Shown in pieces: positions 1 to 13,616 of a DNA stretch of 64,000 nt. A model generated the notes under the pieces. That model saw only the letters and a list, made by a program, of their open reading frames with translations. It did not search any database and was not told the origin of the DNA. The first letter of the stretch is position 1. The number at the start of each line of letters is the position of its first letter. The DNA lies in the NCBI GenBank assembly GCA_050084515.1, contig CM114272.1, positions 806,001 to 870,000 of the forward strand, written 5' to 3'. The position numbers and the translations under genes are program-made. This stretch comes from Blasia pusilla. Taxonomy: Eukaryota > Marchantiophyta > Marchantiopsida > Blasiales.

Positions 1-1563
1 GCTCGTAAGTGGGGAACCGATGGGGCCATCTCCACAAAAGGAGGCAGAGAGATGATGCGAGAGAGACTCTGACAAAAGGACGACAGTCACTGTGTAGTGC
101 TCTCAGACGCTTCAAAAGCTGAAATGTGGTGGGAGTCGGCGAGACTCTGAGCTCGAACAGTAAGCGGGCACTTCTACACATATATGTACTGTATGTGCTT
201 TGGATGCTGATCCCGAACTCGCTCGGCACTGTTGGAGCAGTGCTCAGGGGCGAGATCGGAACCCGCATATCCAAATCTTCCAATAATCCGGAATCTTTCG
301 CTCGAGCTCGCGACGTTTGAGAGCGGCCACTCGTAAACGCTGCTCTATGGCTTTAGGTCGCTCGCTTGCGAGCGAGAGAGCGAGTGAGAGGAGATGGAAA
401 GGTTCGCGAAATGGGCCCACTCCTGAACAGTGGAGATGAGCTCGAGATCAAAGCCTCCAACATGGGAAGCGCATACCTTTTCAGTTAGTCCATGGGCAGG
501 AGCAGCTCTCTTTTTCTCCTTTCTTTTCGCGGGGTACAAAACTTTATTGCACCCTTTGCCTTGTCTTGTCTGGTAGCTCGAGCACATGAAACAAAAGCCA
601 CGAAAACAGGCCATTTTGTATGTGTGTGTGGAGTTTGGATGGTCACAGCGGACACAACCTGACGCTCGGAACATGTTGGCAATAACGTACCCATTTTCCT
701 CATTGTCGTTTCTTCCACCTGGCCACGGATATCCTCCACACTACCCAGCCAGTCATCCTGACGATCCCAATTTGGCCCTCTCCGCTCTGTCCACCCCTAC
801 TAGGACGGATTTCGTCTACACTACCAAGACCGCGACAACAACACAACAGTCATTGTGGGCTGGGAAAATGTCCGTTCATCTCAGATCGACCGGTGTAGCT
901 GACGCAACACAAGTGAGTTGCTCAGTCTGACAACAAGCAAACAAAAAGGCGCCGAGTACTTACTGTCTGTCACAGTTCGCCTCAGCTGCGAACGCGCTCT
1001 GTGTGCAAGACGACTAGATTTTGGCCGTGGAAAGGCATTGCGTGCGGCCTGCCCTCCGTGGGTCCCCCGAAAGCGCAGCGGGCGCCGGAAGAGGGAGAGG
1101 GACGGGAAAGAGTGAGAAAGAAAATAAAAAACGGAGGTAATGATGAATGTGGTGTGCTGGTTCTGTGAGGAGTCGGTTAGTGACAGAGCAGTTGCGAGAG
1201 TTAGTAGTGCCTGTCGTAGCCTTGCGAGAGAGACTGTACTCATTAAGTAGTGCCTGTCGTAGCCTTGCGACCATAGACTTGCGAGAGAGAGAGAGAGAGA
1301 GAGTGAGTGGGAGGAGGAAGAGGAGGATGGGGGGGGGGGGGGAAAGAGGGTAAAGGGCGTGAGGAGACATTTGTACTGGAGGGCATTAATTCTTTTGTTG
1401 ATATGCGCCATGCGATGCTGCAGCCCTGCGATGGTGGTGGGGCTGGAGAAGAGGGAGGGAGTGAGTGAGTGGAAACCCGTCGGAGATGATTGATTGATGC
1501 ACACAGGCAGGCGGATCACGAGAGCGAGGAGATACGGGATCAGAGGGGCGATCTTTCGAGGAC

Positions 1564-1606
<43 letters not shown>

Positions 1607-2640
1607 GATCGGATCGAGAGACGAGACCAACGTGAACGGTGATCTGCACTGAGGTCAGACTAGAAGAATTCTAGTGGTCGACCCGGACGGAGGAATAACG
1701 CCTCCCATAGTATTGATGATACGTTCAACTTCTCCGGCCTGCAGAGTCCATGCGCTACCATCCACCCTAACCCCCGCACCATTATCTGCACCGCAATTCT
1801 TCCTTCCCATCGACGAGAGAAAATTGAGCTCTGCCCCTTACAGAGTCTGTGCCCGACTTCACACCCTAATCTAACCGTCATGTGCCCCACAATTCACTCG
1901 TCCCACCTACCCACCCGCCCGCGCGCACTTCCAGATTCCATGCTCGTGCTGGTGCCAACGGACCTGCGGTAATCATCTCTTAGCGCTTGTGCTCGAGGAA
2001 TCGAGATGGACGGACGGACGGACGGTCAGACAGATGCCTCAATCCCAAACACAAAGCTGCAATTTCTCATTTCAAGGCGGATGTGGTGATTCAACCACTC
2101 AGATAGGATCGTCAACTGAAAGGAAGTAGTACGACGGACGAAAGGGTGTAAAGAAGGAGGCTGGGAATTGCTCATAATCCACTCCGTTGTCCAAATCATT
2201 AATTCGCTTGGGAGGAAGAGAAAGCGATGGCAGTGCCATGTGCTCAGCTCAAATGAACCTCGAGGGGAGATCGTTCGCTCCATCGCCCGCTCGCCGCACT
2301 GTAGCTAAATTGCATGAGCCTCAAGTCGTAGCCTTAGCCTTTGTGCTCGAGTCAGACAATTCCGCTTACCGACCGAACAGACTCAATCATAGGCCTCTGG
2401 ATAGGAATCGTCTTTCCAAGGCGAGCTGGACGTCGATTGCTGCACGACTTTGGCCCCGAACGCCTTCCATCCGTCCTCATCACCTCTACCACAAAGCGTA
2501 GCGAGGCCGATGCGCAGGCCATTGAAGATTCTTCGAAATCGCCGGGAGCGGTCGTGTTACCAAATCGATCTCTGCCGTCGCCATTGCCATTTTGCCTCCT
2601 TCTCCTCCTCCGATTTCTCACACTGGTCACGGCCCGTAAG
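1..2640. other. GC-rich island without a recognisable gene
   Basis: This stretch is richer in G+C than the DNA that follows it and contains GA, GT and poly-G microsatellites. Open frames occur on both strands, but they overlap one another, are dominated by Ser/Leu/Pro from the CT-rich repeats, and match no family I recognise. The sharp change to AT-rich DNA near 2,640 suggests this is the edge of a genic island, perhaps a promoter, 5' leader or exon of a gene lying mostly outside the window. No start, splice pair or domain could be supported. Confidence 0.4.
1564..1603. repeat. (GT)n then (GA)n microsatellite
   Basis: An uninterrupted GT run passes into a GA run of about 28 bases. Another GA run lies at about 1281-1302 and a poly-G run near 1330. 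Together they explain the long Ser/Leu-rich false frames on the minus strand. Confidence 0.9.
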
Positions 2641-2952
2641 ATAAACGGATCCCCTTTTTAATATTCACTCTCTTTATAACTTCTTCTCCCAAAAATATTT
2701 TTCACAAAAATCTACTACGGACCAGAAACCAAATGGAGTAATACGGCGTGGAAGAATACAAATCGGGATAAATTTTTTATTGTTTTTTTAATTTTATATT
2801 AAAGAAAAATTACTACTAGCACGGATGCTAGATTGGATTGTTAAATTGCATTGTGCAAGGTTGAGAGGCATGCATGATAACTTGCATTTTGCAAGCTCTG
2901 CATTTGGAATCGACTTCTTGTAGGGGTTGTAATGACACGTCACCCTAAACGA

Positions 2953-3116
2953 AGGAGTCGCACAAAACAAAATCTTCCGATTAGTATACAGATTTGGCCT
3001 CTAGGAGGAGCACTCACACAAAACTAAATCTTCCAATTAGTGTATAGATCTGGCATTTCGGAGGAGCACTCCCACAAAACTAAATCCTCTATTTAGTATA
3101 TAGATTTCGCCTTTCG
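2953..3116. repeat. Tandem repeat, three copies of about 56 bp
   Basis: Three successive diverged units start near 2953, 3005 and 3061. Each contains the block CACAAAACTAAATC (or a variant), then TTAGT.TATAGAT, and a terminal TTTCG or CTCTAG. Divergence between units shows it is not young. No coding function is visible. Confidence 0.8.
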
Positions 3117-3119
3117 GGG

Positions 3120-6100
3120 AAGCCGCTGTTGAGGGAAAAAACCAAAGACGTTCTCCACTAAAATGAAAGAGGATGAAATGAAAGAAGTTTCTTAAGAGAG
3201 AAAAAAATACCATGACATAGTAATTTCGAACAACTCTCTTCATTGACATATAACGTATTTAGCCATTCACGTCTTGAAACGAATCTTTAAGTAATTTGGA
3301 TTCCATCAAGTTGGGTGTGGACTTTGGGGCTCCATTGTGGGTAAATCAAATTACCCATTATTAGCTTGAACATGGCATGGGTATCTCTTAGTAAAAGAAG
3401 ATGGAGGAGTGGTAGGACTTTCATAGTCGATAAACAATTAGTCCTTGATCTTAGGGCGACGAGAAAAAGGGGATGTTTAATCTCATCGATATAAAGAAAA
3501 TAGTGACGAATAAAACCACAAATCCCAAAAAAAGGCCTCAACAATGGTGTCTCTGACTACCTAAGTCCATCATAGAAGCCCATTGGCTTGGGCATGTTGC
3601 AAAGTGACGGAGACTCACTATATTCAATATAAGAGCGCAATAGATAAAGACGATACATTTTTCAAGTGGAAAAGATGGCCATACTTGGTGAAGAAAGCGT
3701 CATATCTCTCTCCCACGGCCCCATACATCGGAATAAATAATATGACTAACTAATGTGCTTCACAAATATGACTATAAATCCGAGTCTTCTTTCATGTTGC
3801 TTCTTTCATTTTTCTTGTGTACAAGGGTAAAGTAGTTTACAAAGACTTCATAGATAGGAATTTTGGGGTTAGATGTTATGAAGAAGTGATCTTCTTGCCA
3901 CTATCATTTGTGATTCATGTCGTAAAAGAATGGAGAGTGTATATAGTAATTCTATAATGAATAAGAGAACTTATTAGAGAATTCACCTTGCAATTAACGA
4001 CTTCCGCAACTAGAAGGTCCGCCCTTATTCGAAGGAAAGCTCTTGACACGACAATGGACCATAATACCGGGTTCCATATTCGTGCACAAGAGAAGCCTGG
4101 ATTGTGCTATCCATTGAGTTTTTTGTGCAAGTCGAAGTAAAGAACTTGCATGTAGGTGCATGCACGTCCAATTGCTACTATGTATGCATGATAACCTAAG
4201 AATGTGTTGGAAATATGATATACCTCCTACGCATGAGTTGATGCAACCATTGAGAACAACATCGACACATATTTTTGCATTGTCGACGAGATCCTAAAGT
4301 CGGTTCTCCAATCCATGCCCCCGCCATTAAATCCTCTCCTTGAGCTCAAGGGCGATCTGCCTACGTTGAGCACTTGAGCATCCGATGTCAGCCCTCAACA
4401 TAAATCAAATCCAAGAGTGAAAGTATGCAACCTTGGGTGTGGACGTATAAGGATGGACTAATTATGCTTGGAAGATGTAGCCCAAAGGAGCTGATATATC
4501 GTTATGTAAATTATTCTATGGAGTGTGATACAAGGATATGGTAATATCCTTATACCATCCTTCTTGGTAAGCTTGTAGAAGTATAGGGTAGAACATACAA
4601 GTGAAAGATTAAACTTTAGGTCTTAGGATAGATCTTCGGGGTATTTGCTCTAGACATGATAATGGTTGACCAAGGATGTGAAGTGGATGAATATTCAGTC
4701 ATATTCCCTTACGTTAGTGTCATATGCTCTCATAGTACATGGAGGGAGTTAGTGGATAGGGCTTCGTCTTTCTATAAGTATCTCTTGTCACTACACCCTA
4801 TTATTATGCGGAACACTTGTTATCAACAATAGATTGACTATGATCATGTACAACACAATAACGTAAGGAAGTACATTAAGTCATCTAGTCACAATCATGA
4901 GGAAAACACCTTAGGGAGTATATGGAGGATAATAAAAAGGGTTTGGTTTGTGATGGGATGAAGATTTCATATTTATGCCATTGCAACAAAAACTATAGAG
5001 ACAAGCAAGAAGGTATTTAATAGTTATGAATGGAGAAGGCCCATGTAAGATCCTTGTTCTAAGTGTACTAAATGTATAATAAAATCAAACACATGTTCTC
5101 CTTGATGTTTGTATTCATTTCCTCTTTAGGGTATCCTAAAATCTAACTTTGAAACATATTCCAATGTATCTACAACCTATGCGCAAAGACTTCCTCCATC
5201 TCAGAGGAATCGAGATGTTTTTCATGGTGGGGAATGCTCTTTTAACTTCATTAGAGGATAAGTTGGAGGCCAAGAGAATGATTGAGAATTGGCCAAGGTC
5301 TCTACCAAGGTGTGACATGAAACCTTAGAAGGATGATGAAGAATACACATATGATAATGGCGGATCGGAGCATGAGGAGGAGGGTGAAAACAACCATACC
5401 CATGAGGCAACCGATGAGTTCCCCAATGACTTATATCAAGGCACTTGGACATGTCATATGGTTGTTATCTTCCTTTTTCTAAACTTACAGGAGCAACCAT
5501 TTGTTTCGAATGTTTATGAACGTGTTGTTATGTCTTCTCCATGATAGATTAGTTTGATGGGTGATCTCTTACCCCGAATCCAAATCAACCCCCCAAAAGC
5601 TATTGAGCCTTATGAGAATAGACTATGAGATTATACACACATGCCCTAACTTGCGACGAGTTCTTATATCGCAAACATGGGTCGTCCTTAAGGTTTTGCC
5701 CAAATTTTTGAGCCACACAATACTCAAAAGATATTTTACGATATATGCTTAGGAGAGTTCTTGGGTGACTTTCCATCTTTCCATGATTGTTGCAAATATG
5801 TAGAGTATCACTATTGGCATAAATCAGTAGAAGAAATCTTTTCTTTAACTCTTATGAGTCATATATCACTATTCGTGATAAAAAAATGACTAGTTATTCA
5901 CAAAGACACAAAAGCCAAGTCATATCTTTCAACATGACTAGCATGGTTTCCCGACATGACACAAAAAGGTAAGTCATATTATCATAATTTTCGCGTCATA
6001 TGGATTATGTGGCAAGTAATTCAATGAGAGAGACTAAATGAAAAAATCTTCTTGTCTATCCATACGTCCCATCTTCCATGTGTCTGTTTATTTCTCCATC

Positions 6101-6250
6101 TGTTATCTTCGTTCATTTGCCGTACCCTCCATCTCTCCATAAACTTTGTATGTCCATTCATTAACCGCTTCTGTCGATCTATGAACTTTGCCCCTCCATG
6201 CATCCTATCCTCCAACCATCCATCATTTCCGTCTCCATCCACATTCCATT
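3120..6250. other. AT-rich intergenic DNA, nothing recognised
   Basis: Frames are short and uncorrelated and no RNA gene is seen. Scattered stretches have the feel of old retroelement sequence, but no conserved motif can be read. Confidence 0.5.
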
Positions 6251-6257
6251 AATCAAC

Positions 6258-6294
6258 CCCATCCATCCATCCATCCATCCATCCATCCATCCAT
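6258..6294. repeat. (CCAT)n microsatellite
   Basis: Eight or nine uninterrupted CATC units lie inside a wider CCAT-rich stretch (about 6060-6300), which produces proline/serine/isoleucine-rich false frames. Confidence 0.95.
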
Positions 6295-7520
6295 TAACTT
6301 CATTTGTCAATGCTCTATCAATTAATTACATTATGTCCATTCATCAACTCCTCCGCCAACATAGATATTGGGCAACATTTAAACCTGAACTAAAATAAAG
6401 TCTTATACCACTAATCTACATATTGTGGCTTATATAATATTGAAAATCTTAAATATACATAAAAATATTGTTCTGCCTTTTGAGCGCATTTCTACTTTGT
6501 AAAACTTATATTTTTATTATTTTTTAAGCAAATAATTCCTGCAATGATAAATTTTTATTTTAGGTGCGTAAGGAGCCAAAGGTCTATGTCTAGAGTAAAA
6601 TATTTAGACTATCCATATAGTGAAAAAAATTTTTTTAACAATATTTGACAATATTTAAATCATTCACTTAATCCAAGAGAATATTTTATTGGATCCAATA
6701 AAGTTGTAAAATCCTCATGTGGCTACAAAATTTCTTCATTAAAATTTTTTTTTTTTAAAATAAAGCTTCTACCAAATCACCAAAATTAATTCAGGTAAAA
6801 TTTTTTAATGAATATTTATTGTTTCTAAAATTTTAAAAATGAGGATTCATATGAATAAAATGAAGGGATTTCCTACAATAAATGGAATTCCAAATAAATT
6901 ATAAAATTATAAAGTCTGATTTTTTTACAATTAGAGAATTTAATATAATATCTCAACCATTTGAAATATCCAAACATATCTTTTTTACAATAATTGGAAA
7001 ATCCATGTTATGGTTGAAGAATCATACTATTCCAAATTGAAATAAGACATAATATTAAATTGATAGAGAAAGTTTAATTGTAATGATTCTGATGGATATG
7101 AATTATTTCTAAATTTAAATTCATGAAAACAAGATTTTTGGGTAAGAATGGATTAAAAATAGATGTATCTTTATTTAAGAAAAAAAGTTTAATATCCAAA
7201 ATAAAAATTCAAAAAATTTGTAAAATTTTCCATATAGAACTATGAAAGTCCTGCTTTTTAATTTCCATATGAAGAAATACAATGGTTGTAACAATTATTA
7301 TAGAATCCACACTTATGGCCATATATGTTATGACCTTGGAGGGGAGGGTTTACAATATGAAAGGCTCTACATCACCTGCAACATTTTAGAGTCTAGACAT
7401 CCTAACATATAAGTGAATTTTTTTTCTCATCCTTATTTACTTTAAAGGAATTATTTTTAATTTTTGGTACCTCTAAAATTATTTTAATAAAAAAATCACT
7501 TGAAATAAATAAAGCTTTGA
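6295..7520. other. Strongly AT-rich stretch, nothing recognised
   Basis: Long A and T runs and no open frame of note. Apart from the SINE-like sequence that follows, no structural element is evident. Confidence 0.5.
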
Positions 7521-7524
7521 AAGA

Positions 7525-7660
7525 AAAAAAAAGTACCAAGTTAAGTTAACATCCCACATGTTGTCCTTACACTATGATAGAGGGGAATTGAACCCCTAAT
7601 CGAGCAAGAAGCTCAATCACCCAATTTGTCATCCCCCTAGCCTACTCCCTCTCGCTATCC
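7525..7660 (-). mobile_element. tRNA-derived SINE-like sequence
   Basis: Read on the minus strand, about 7609-7575 forms an anticodon-arm-like hairpin (GAGC-TTCTT-GCTC) followed by a textbook T-arm, GGGGTTCAATTCCCC, which is also a consensus RNA polymerase III B box. An A-box-like block (AGGCTAGGGGG) lies about 60 bases upstream. A minus-strand T run follows about 50 bases downstream near 7525-7535, as in plant SINEs that end in T. A clean cloverleaf cannot be drawn, so this is called a SINE or tRNA pseudogene rather than a tRNA gene. Confidence 0.45.
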
Positions 7661-7801
7661 TACTCACAATTAAAGAGTGTCAAGTACACTCTAAGCACAA
7701 TCCACAAAATATTGAATCTAACATGTCTTAAACATAAAAAAACTCACCAAGATCAACTCATACTATGAATGTATGTAGTCAAAGCATGTAAGTTACCTGA
7801 A

Positions 7802-8421
7802 TCAAGTATATATATTTTTATCTTGTACCCCTGATTTCAGTGTCAAGTTCACATTAGAAATCATCATTTCAATATCAATCCATTGTACATCTACAACAAC
7901 ATAAGTGAACAAGGTTTTGTTGTTATCATAGTCGAAAGATTTGTACCAATTATACACAACACGAAAAATGCTTCCCTTCTGACCAAGAAGAGCTACAAGT
8001 ATGTCCAACAAGTCCAAGGCCTTACGACGTCTTGACCAATGTGAACCATTCTTTTGAATCATAAACACAATACGTCCCAACCAATACTCCTTTTTGTAAC
8101 TCTTGCCTCCACTGCAAGTTGTGTCTCTTTTCCCTTCCTTTTCTTTGACTTTGTTGATCTTGGTGAAGGGCCAACGTTTGTTGTAGATTCAAAAAAAATT
8201 GCGATATCACTACCAACATTAACCAAACAACTTGGGCAATGAGGATCACGTTCCTTTCCCTTGCTAATTGTGTAATATGTCTTTTGGGCTATTCGAGTTA
8301 GCGTGTCCTTTGACATGAAAGGACTGGAAGACAATTGACTTATAAGGGTGGATTTATAAATAATCTTGCCATGATAAGTTACAGTAGGCACTTTTCCATG
8401 GGAAATCTCCATATTAGTCAA
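7802..8421 (-). pseudogene. Decayed coding remnant, unknown family
   Basis: Three overlapping minus-strand frames read like consecutive pieces of one protein. The first (from 8421) contains HGKIIYKSTLISQL, a CPSCLVNVGSD stretch and a Lys/Arg-rich segment (STKSKKRKGKE). The second overlaps it and carries VLVGTYCVYDSKEW. The third (ending 7802) holds RRRKALDLLDILVALLGQKG and, further on, VQWIDIEMMISNVNLTLK. The composition is that of a globular protein rather than chance, and the order is consistent on one strand, so frameshifts or a missed intron are likely. I do not recognise the family. It could be a transposon-carried gene fragment. Confidence 0.35.
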
Positions 8422-11400
8422 TTATGCTTGACAACCACGCTCATAAAGAGTTGTGAATTCTCATGTGTTTCACAAGAGCTCAAAGATTAAAGTATGATTG
8501 GCAACAAGCAACAAGCAAAAAAATTTGATTTGCTGATCACTCTATACACAACTATCCACAAGAGACAACATTGGTTTCATCTTTCAACCACACATTTCGT
8601 GTTGAAAACTACGTACGGACGCAAGTGAATATTGCAATTGAGTGCTCATTTGAGGTTGGCGCATGGTAGTTTTACCAGAGGCAGATCCATGGTGGCTTTG
8701 TGGAGAAACACAGGACTGCAACAAAGAGATGGCAAGGATAGGAAGATTTTTGTTGGGCGAATTAGGTTGCAAATATCTCTCTTTCATGATCAAATCTGAA
8801 TGCCCCCGCAACCAAATCTGAATCAAAAGAGAGAGAGAGGTCACATGCTTAGGTGAATCAACCTGAAAACAAGAGGGTCGATAACAATAAACCAACTAAG
8901 CAAAATGCCTTGAGCTACTTCACAAGTAGGTGTTAGTCACCACAAATCGAAGAAAGATTTTCAACTTATCTGCTATTCAGGAAGAATTCGACAGAGGATT
9001 TATCGAAGCTTGCTCGATCATCAAACCTCCCTAAAACCCGTCCGCAACTTGTTGGCAAGCTCCTCGTTTCGGTGGTGCTTGTTTGTCTTTTCATGGAAGG
9101 TTTTCCCCTAAACCCAAACTCGATAAACCTAAATCTGGTTCAAGTCTACTCAGGAGAAATAGTGGGCAAATGGTTAAGGGAGAAACCATTTTTAAAAAAA
9201 CTATCTTTTTCCTTCTAAATTTCCCTGCAAAGGATCAAAGAATTTCCTACCTAGCGAGGAAAATTATTATATAAAATTAAATTTGAAATGAATATAAATA
9301 AATTTTATGCAACAACTATATATTAGATATATTTTGTGAGGATTAACCCTATCTTACGTGAACGTCTTCCATGGAAGGGCGGCTAATATAAATACCCTAT
9401 TGTTCTTTTAAGAGCGCCATGCGCCATGGAATAAATTGAACCCTATTTTTCTTCCACAAAATTTAATAGGTCTTCCGAGGGATACAATAAAAAAACCCAT
9501 TACTTTTTCGCACGTGATGGGGCATATTTGTGGAAGTGAGACCCTGAGGTTATGACAAAGTTTTAGGATTTGAAGATAGCCATAGATCTTGTTCAATCTG
9601 ATATTTAAATAATAAAGCCTTCAAAATTCTCTTTAAGATGTACTAATTGTGCATCATTACACCATCTTGAAAGTTAGAAGAATGGACAAATATTGACCGA
9701 TCCACATCAATTTATGAAAATCTGAAAATTGAAATAGAATTTAACTTAAAAAATTACGGCTATATGTTACAAATTCAAAAATTTAAAGGAAAAAATATAA
9801 TCATCGTGCGTCCATATATCACGTCTTTGGTGGAATTTTTTTGAATATTTTTGGTTGAGTATTGGTGATGTTGTATATAGAAGACATCATCTTTATGAGG
9901 ACAAAATGATCAAGGGTTAACATACAATTCCACATCAAGGCGTGGTATTATTTATTGGTTTTGCCTATCCATCTAGTTGAATTGGTTGTTCATCCTAAAA
10001 CTTTTGAATTGGAGGAGTAGAGAAAAACTTGCAAATTCTTCAAAGGTTCAAATATTTTTGAAATAGGGAAATTGTTTTTAAATGAGAGTCAAAATTCCAA
10101 GTTTGGTTTTTAATTTCAAGTAAAGAAATGGAATGGCATAAAATATTTTCATGCATGCTTTAACCATAGCCATTATGCTATAATATGGCTATAGGTTGTA
10201 TTGCAATAGATCTCTTCATACACATGTTTTTAGAATATTATTGCAAAATGTCTAAGTTTGCACCATTGGATGGCCTCATAGTTTGTAGGGAAGGTGTCAA
10301 AGTAAACCATATTATTATTGCAAGGTACCCCTTCTATTTAATTTTCTAGTCATAGAAATCACAGATTTCTTCTAGTGTAACTCCCTAAATATTCATAGAA
10401 CTTATCCAAGAATGATGCTTGGCAAAAGAACTTCAAAGATTGAGATGCATATTCCCACAAGAACTGGAGATAGAAAATAGAATGAGACATTCGTCGGGTC
10501 GCGAGTCTCTGACTTGCGAGAGACTCTCTCATAACTACGTAGGGTTGAGTCACAAGTCTATGGCTTATAGTAGCGTTTGACTCTCCATAAGTCTAGGGCA
10601 ACGTTGTTGTGTAGAGTCAAGCTGCAAGAAACGGGAGAGACTAAGTCTCCAAAGTTGAGAGTAGTCGCACAACAAGGACGCAATTGTAACGGGGAGGGTG
10701 AGCGGTTAGCTATGAGAGTGGAGCCAAGAGCCGAAGAACCTAGAGGGCCGTGCAAGGTTGCATACGGACAGAGTCCCTGTCCAAGGACATGTACGTGTCC
10801 ATGGACTTATGTCCATCTTATAGAAGGACTTGTGGGCCCCATCTTGCCCTTCTTTCTCATCCCCCCCCACTTCCCTTCATGATCCGCACTTTCTTGTTTC
10901 TTCCTCACGCCCACTCTTGCCTTGCCTTCCACCATGAACTATATGTGTGGCCCCCACTTTTTGCAATCCATGTTTGTGGACATGTCCAAAAATTTTAGTA
11001 CATGTCCGTCTTAGGATCAAGCTTGTCCATTTTTGTGCAACCATGGAGACAACCTAGAAGCTTATCATCTAGAATATGTTGTAAAATTTTCCCCTTGGCA
11101 AGAGTCGATCAATAACAATCATGTATGAGTTGAAATTAAAAATTGCATTGGAGATGTAAGGTATGGGAACACATGAGATTTTTTACATCACTAAAAAACT
11201 CTTGACTCCTTGGACATATACGCGCAAGCCATGACATTATGCAAAGTCATTAAAGCTCTTGATATCTCCACGATGAAGAAATACTTTGCATGTGTTGTTA
11301 ATCATCTAGGATTTTATACCAAAATTTAAAGTCAAATTGAAATCATCGTAGTAAAACCGAAAGAAGGCCATACATTTTTATTGAAAAAATGATTTGAAGA

Positions 11401-12711
11401 TGGAGGATTTTGTACACCACCATATAGTGGGATAAGAAGAGTATAAGGTAAGTATTAAAAGAATATGACCAAGATATATTCAAAGTTCCCAAAATATAAA
11501 TTGGAATAAAAAAATACATCAAGGACTAAATTTTTTTTTATCTCCTAAATTTCTACAAATGATATTCACTCAATGGCTTTTTATTCATACTTAACAAATA
11601 TCTCTTCATATGTCTCGATGGTTTGGCTTGCTCTAATGGAAATATAGAAATTCTCATTCCAATACAAAGTGCATTGCTCAAATCAACCCTCTACATATTC
11701 CCAGTGGGTGTTACCTTGTGGTGGGACCAAAAGATTGGATATAGGCTCATATAGCCGAAATGGTTCTCTTATTATGCAAGGTTATTGTTGATGTATTGAG
11801 GTTGCCGAATGACCTTCACTCTCAAGGCATGGGAGGCAATAGATATTTTTACGGGGAAAAATCTCTATTGGATATCTCCTTCCATGTGAAATGGGAATAC
11901 AATACACCAACATATATAGGGGAACAAAATGGCATGGAAGGGAGTAAAACATTAGGGGACGTGGGAAAGGGATGGAAGTAAAGGATTGGAGAGGAAAGAG
12001 ATTTTCATAAATAAAGAAGACATTATTCTTTCCTCATAAGGAGAGGGAGGAATCATGGGTTCTGGCCAATGTATGGCCATCTAGATATTTCTGGTTAACG
12101 AAATCCGATTGGTCTCTTTCCCGCTGGCCGAAAAACCGTTGGTGTATCTAGATGGGTAGGATATGGATGGATAGATGGAATTTAGGAAATGACCTTATCT
12201 CATTCGTAGAGCTAAGCTCTTGCCCTACCCGCATAATATGCCTTATTAAGACATTTGTATAAGCCGTCCCATGGAAGGTCTGACAGAAAAATCGTAAGAG
12301 GGGGCGGTCACGCCATGAGGGGGCCCAAGCTTGACCTTATGCAGTTACAACACTAGACTACCTTTGATACTCTCACAAGTCAGAGGTATGTGCCTCATTG
12401 GTTTGACCTTGTATTGCCCTCCAAAATCCCCACACTCTTGGCTTAACTTTGCCGAGGTTCTTATGCTTGCCTTGTGGTGCCAAGGTTGCACGCACAGAAA
12501 TATACTAGTGTGTCCATGGGACGGACAAGTTTGGAAATTTCCACTACTTTTCCCAACATGTCCTTTGATTGGAGTTTTTTAGGTATTCTACTCGCCCACG
12601 CACGCTTGAGATGCAGGAATGGGTTCAGGGATTCAACATATGTGCTTGGTATGAGCCCTCGCTAGACCCGCATCAAGCCTACGCAAGGCCAACTTCAGCC
12701 TAAGGTAGTAT
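8422..12711. other. Intergenic DNA, nothing recognised
   Basis: A mixture of AT-rich sequence and a somewhat GC-richer patch near 10.48-10.99 kb. Frames are short and lack recognisable domains. An 83-codon frame near 12.33 kb and others around 10.6-10.9 kb are not supported by any motif. Confidence 0.45.
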
Positions 12712-13014
12712 TGAAGATTGAGTTATATTAAGCATATCGGACACCAAAAATATTATTTTTGGTACTCACAAGAAGTAGGAAATCTTAATCTTGGTTAGTT
12801 AGTTAAGCACGATTATCTTAACTAGGTTTTTTAATCACAATTAGTTTAACTCGAGACTCTAGTTAGGATTAGGGTTTCTTGTACATACCCCTTTATAATT
12901 GAGAGGGGATCGAGCCTCCACTCATTCACTCATTGCACAATTTTTTTCTCTGTGGTGGTTTACGAGTGTGAGAGTTTTATCCCATCAGTTATACTTCTAT
13001 AGTAGTTTTCTATA
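12712..13014 (+). repeat. copia 5' LTR
   Basis: It begins TGAAGATT and aligns along its length with 27573-27873. Shared blocks include TTAATCACAATTAGTTTAAC, TTAGGATTAGGGTT and TTATACTTCT. A TATA-like TTTATAATT sits near 12,893. The expected terminal CA reads TA here but CA in the 3' copy. Confidence 0.85.
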
Positions 13015-13616
13015 TAGTATCAAAATTATAGGATAATATTGATTAAAATTCTCGGTGTTTAAGGAGAGAAGAGAGGCAAGAGAAGTTTCAATTCCAGTTT
13101 GGGAAAAGAAAATTTCAATGAGAGCTTAATGACAAAAGATTTTAGGTGAAGCTGTAATGATGACAAAACTTTGGAGAAAATTTTTAGGACTTTTCTGGTC
13201 AATTCCGTGATTTTGGTCCGCATTTTTCAGAACGATGCCAAAGGCTGGTTATGATAATCTCGTACAGCTCATCGAGAACTTTCCCAAGGCATCAAATATC
13301 GTTTGATTATGACATTCTAAGCCATTGGAATAGCAATTTCACTGTAGAAAAGTGCAATTAGTGAAGAAAAGTTGTGAAGTTTGCTCTCTCCAAGCCAATT
13401 TTGACTGGTTTTTCCATACAGTTGGTCAATTTTAGAAAAAATTAAGTCAAATTTTGTGTAGGAGGGATCTATGTTTCAATTGGAAAAGTGGAAAGCATGA
13501 AATTATATTTTGTGAATAAAATTTTTATCCATAAAGTATTCCTCAATAGCAATCACAAGCAAAAAGCTAGATAAGCAAAAGATTGTGTTTTAAGTGCCAA
13601 ATATATCGTTGATCAA

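Noticed and set aside
881-1649. Long minus-strand frames rich in Ser, Leu and Pro
   Set aside because: They are translations of GA/GT microsatellites, and opposing frames are equally open.
6258-6294. Possible CRISPR-like or satellite array
   Set aside because: Simple CCAT microsatellite without spacers.
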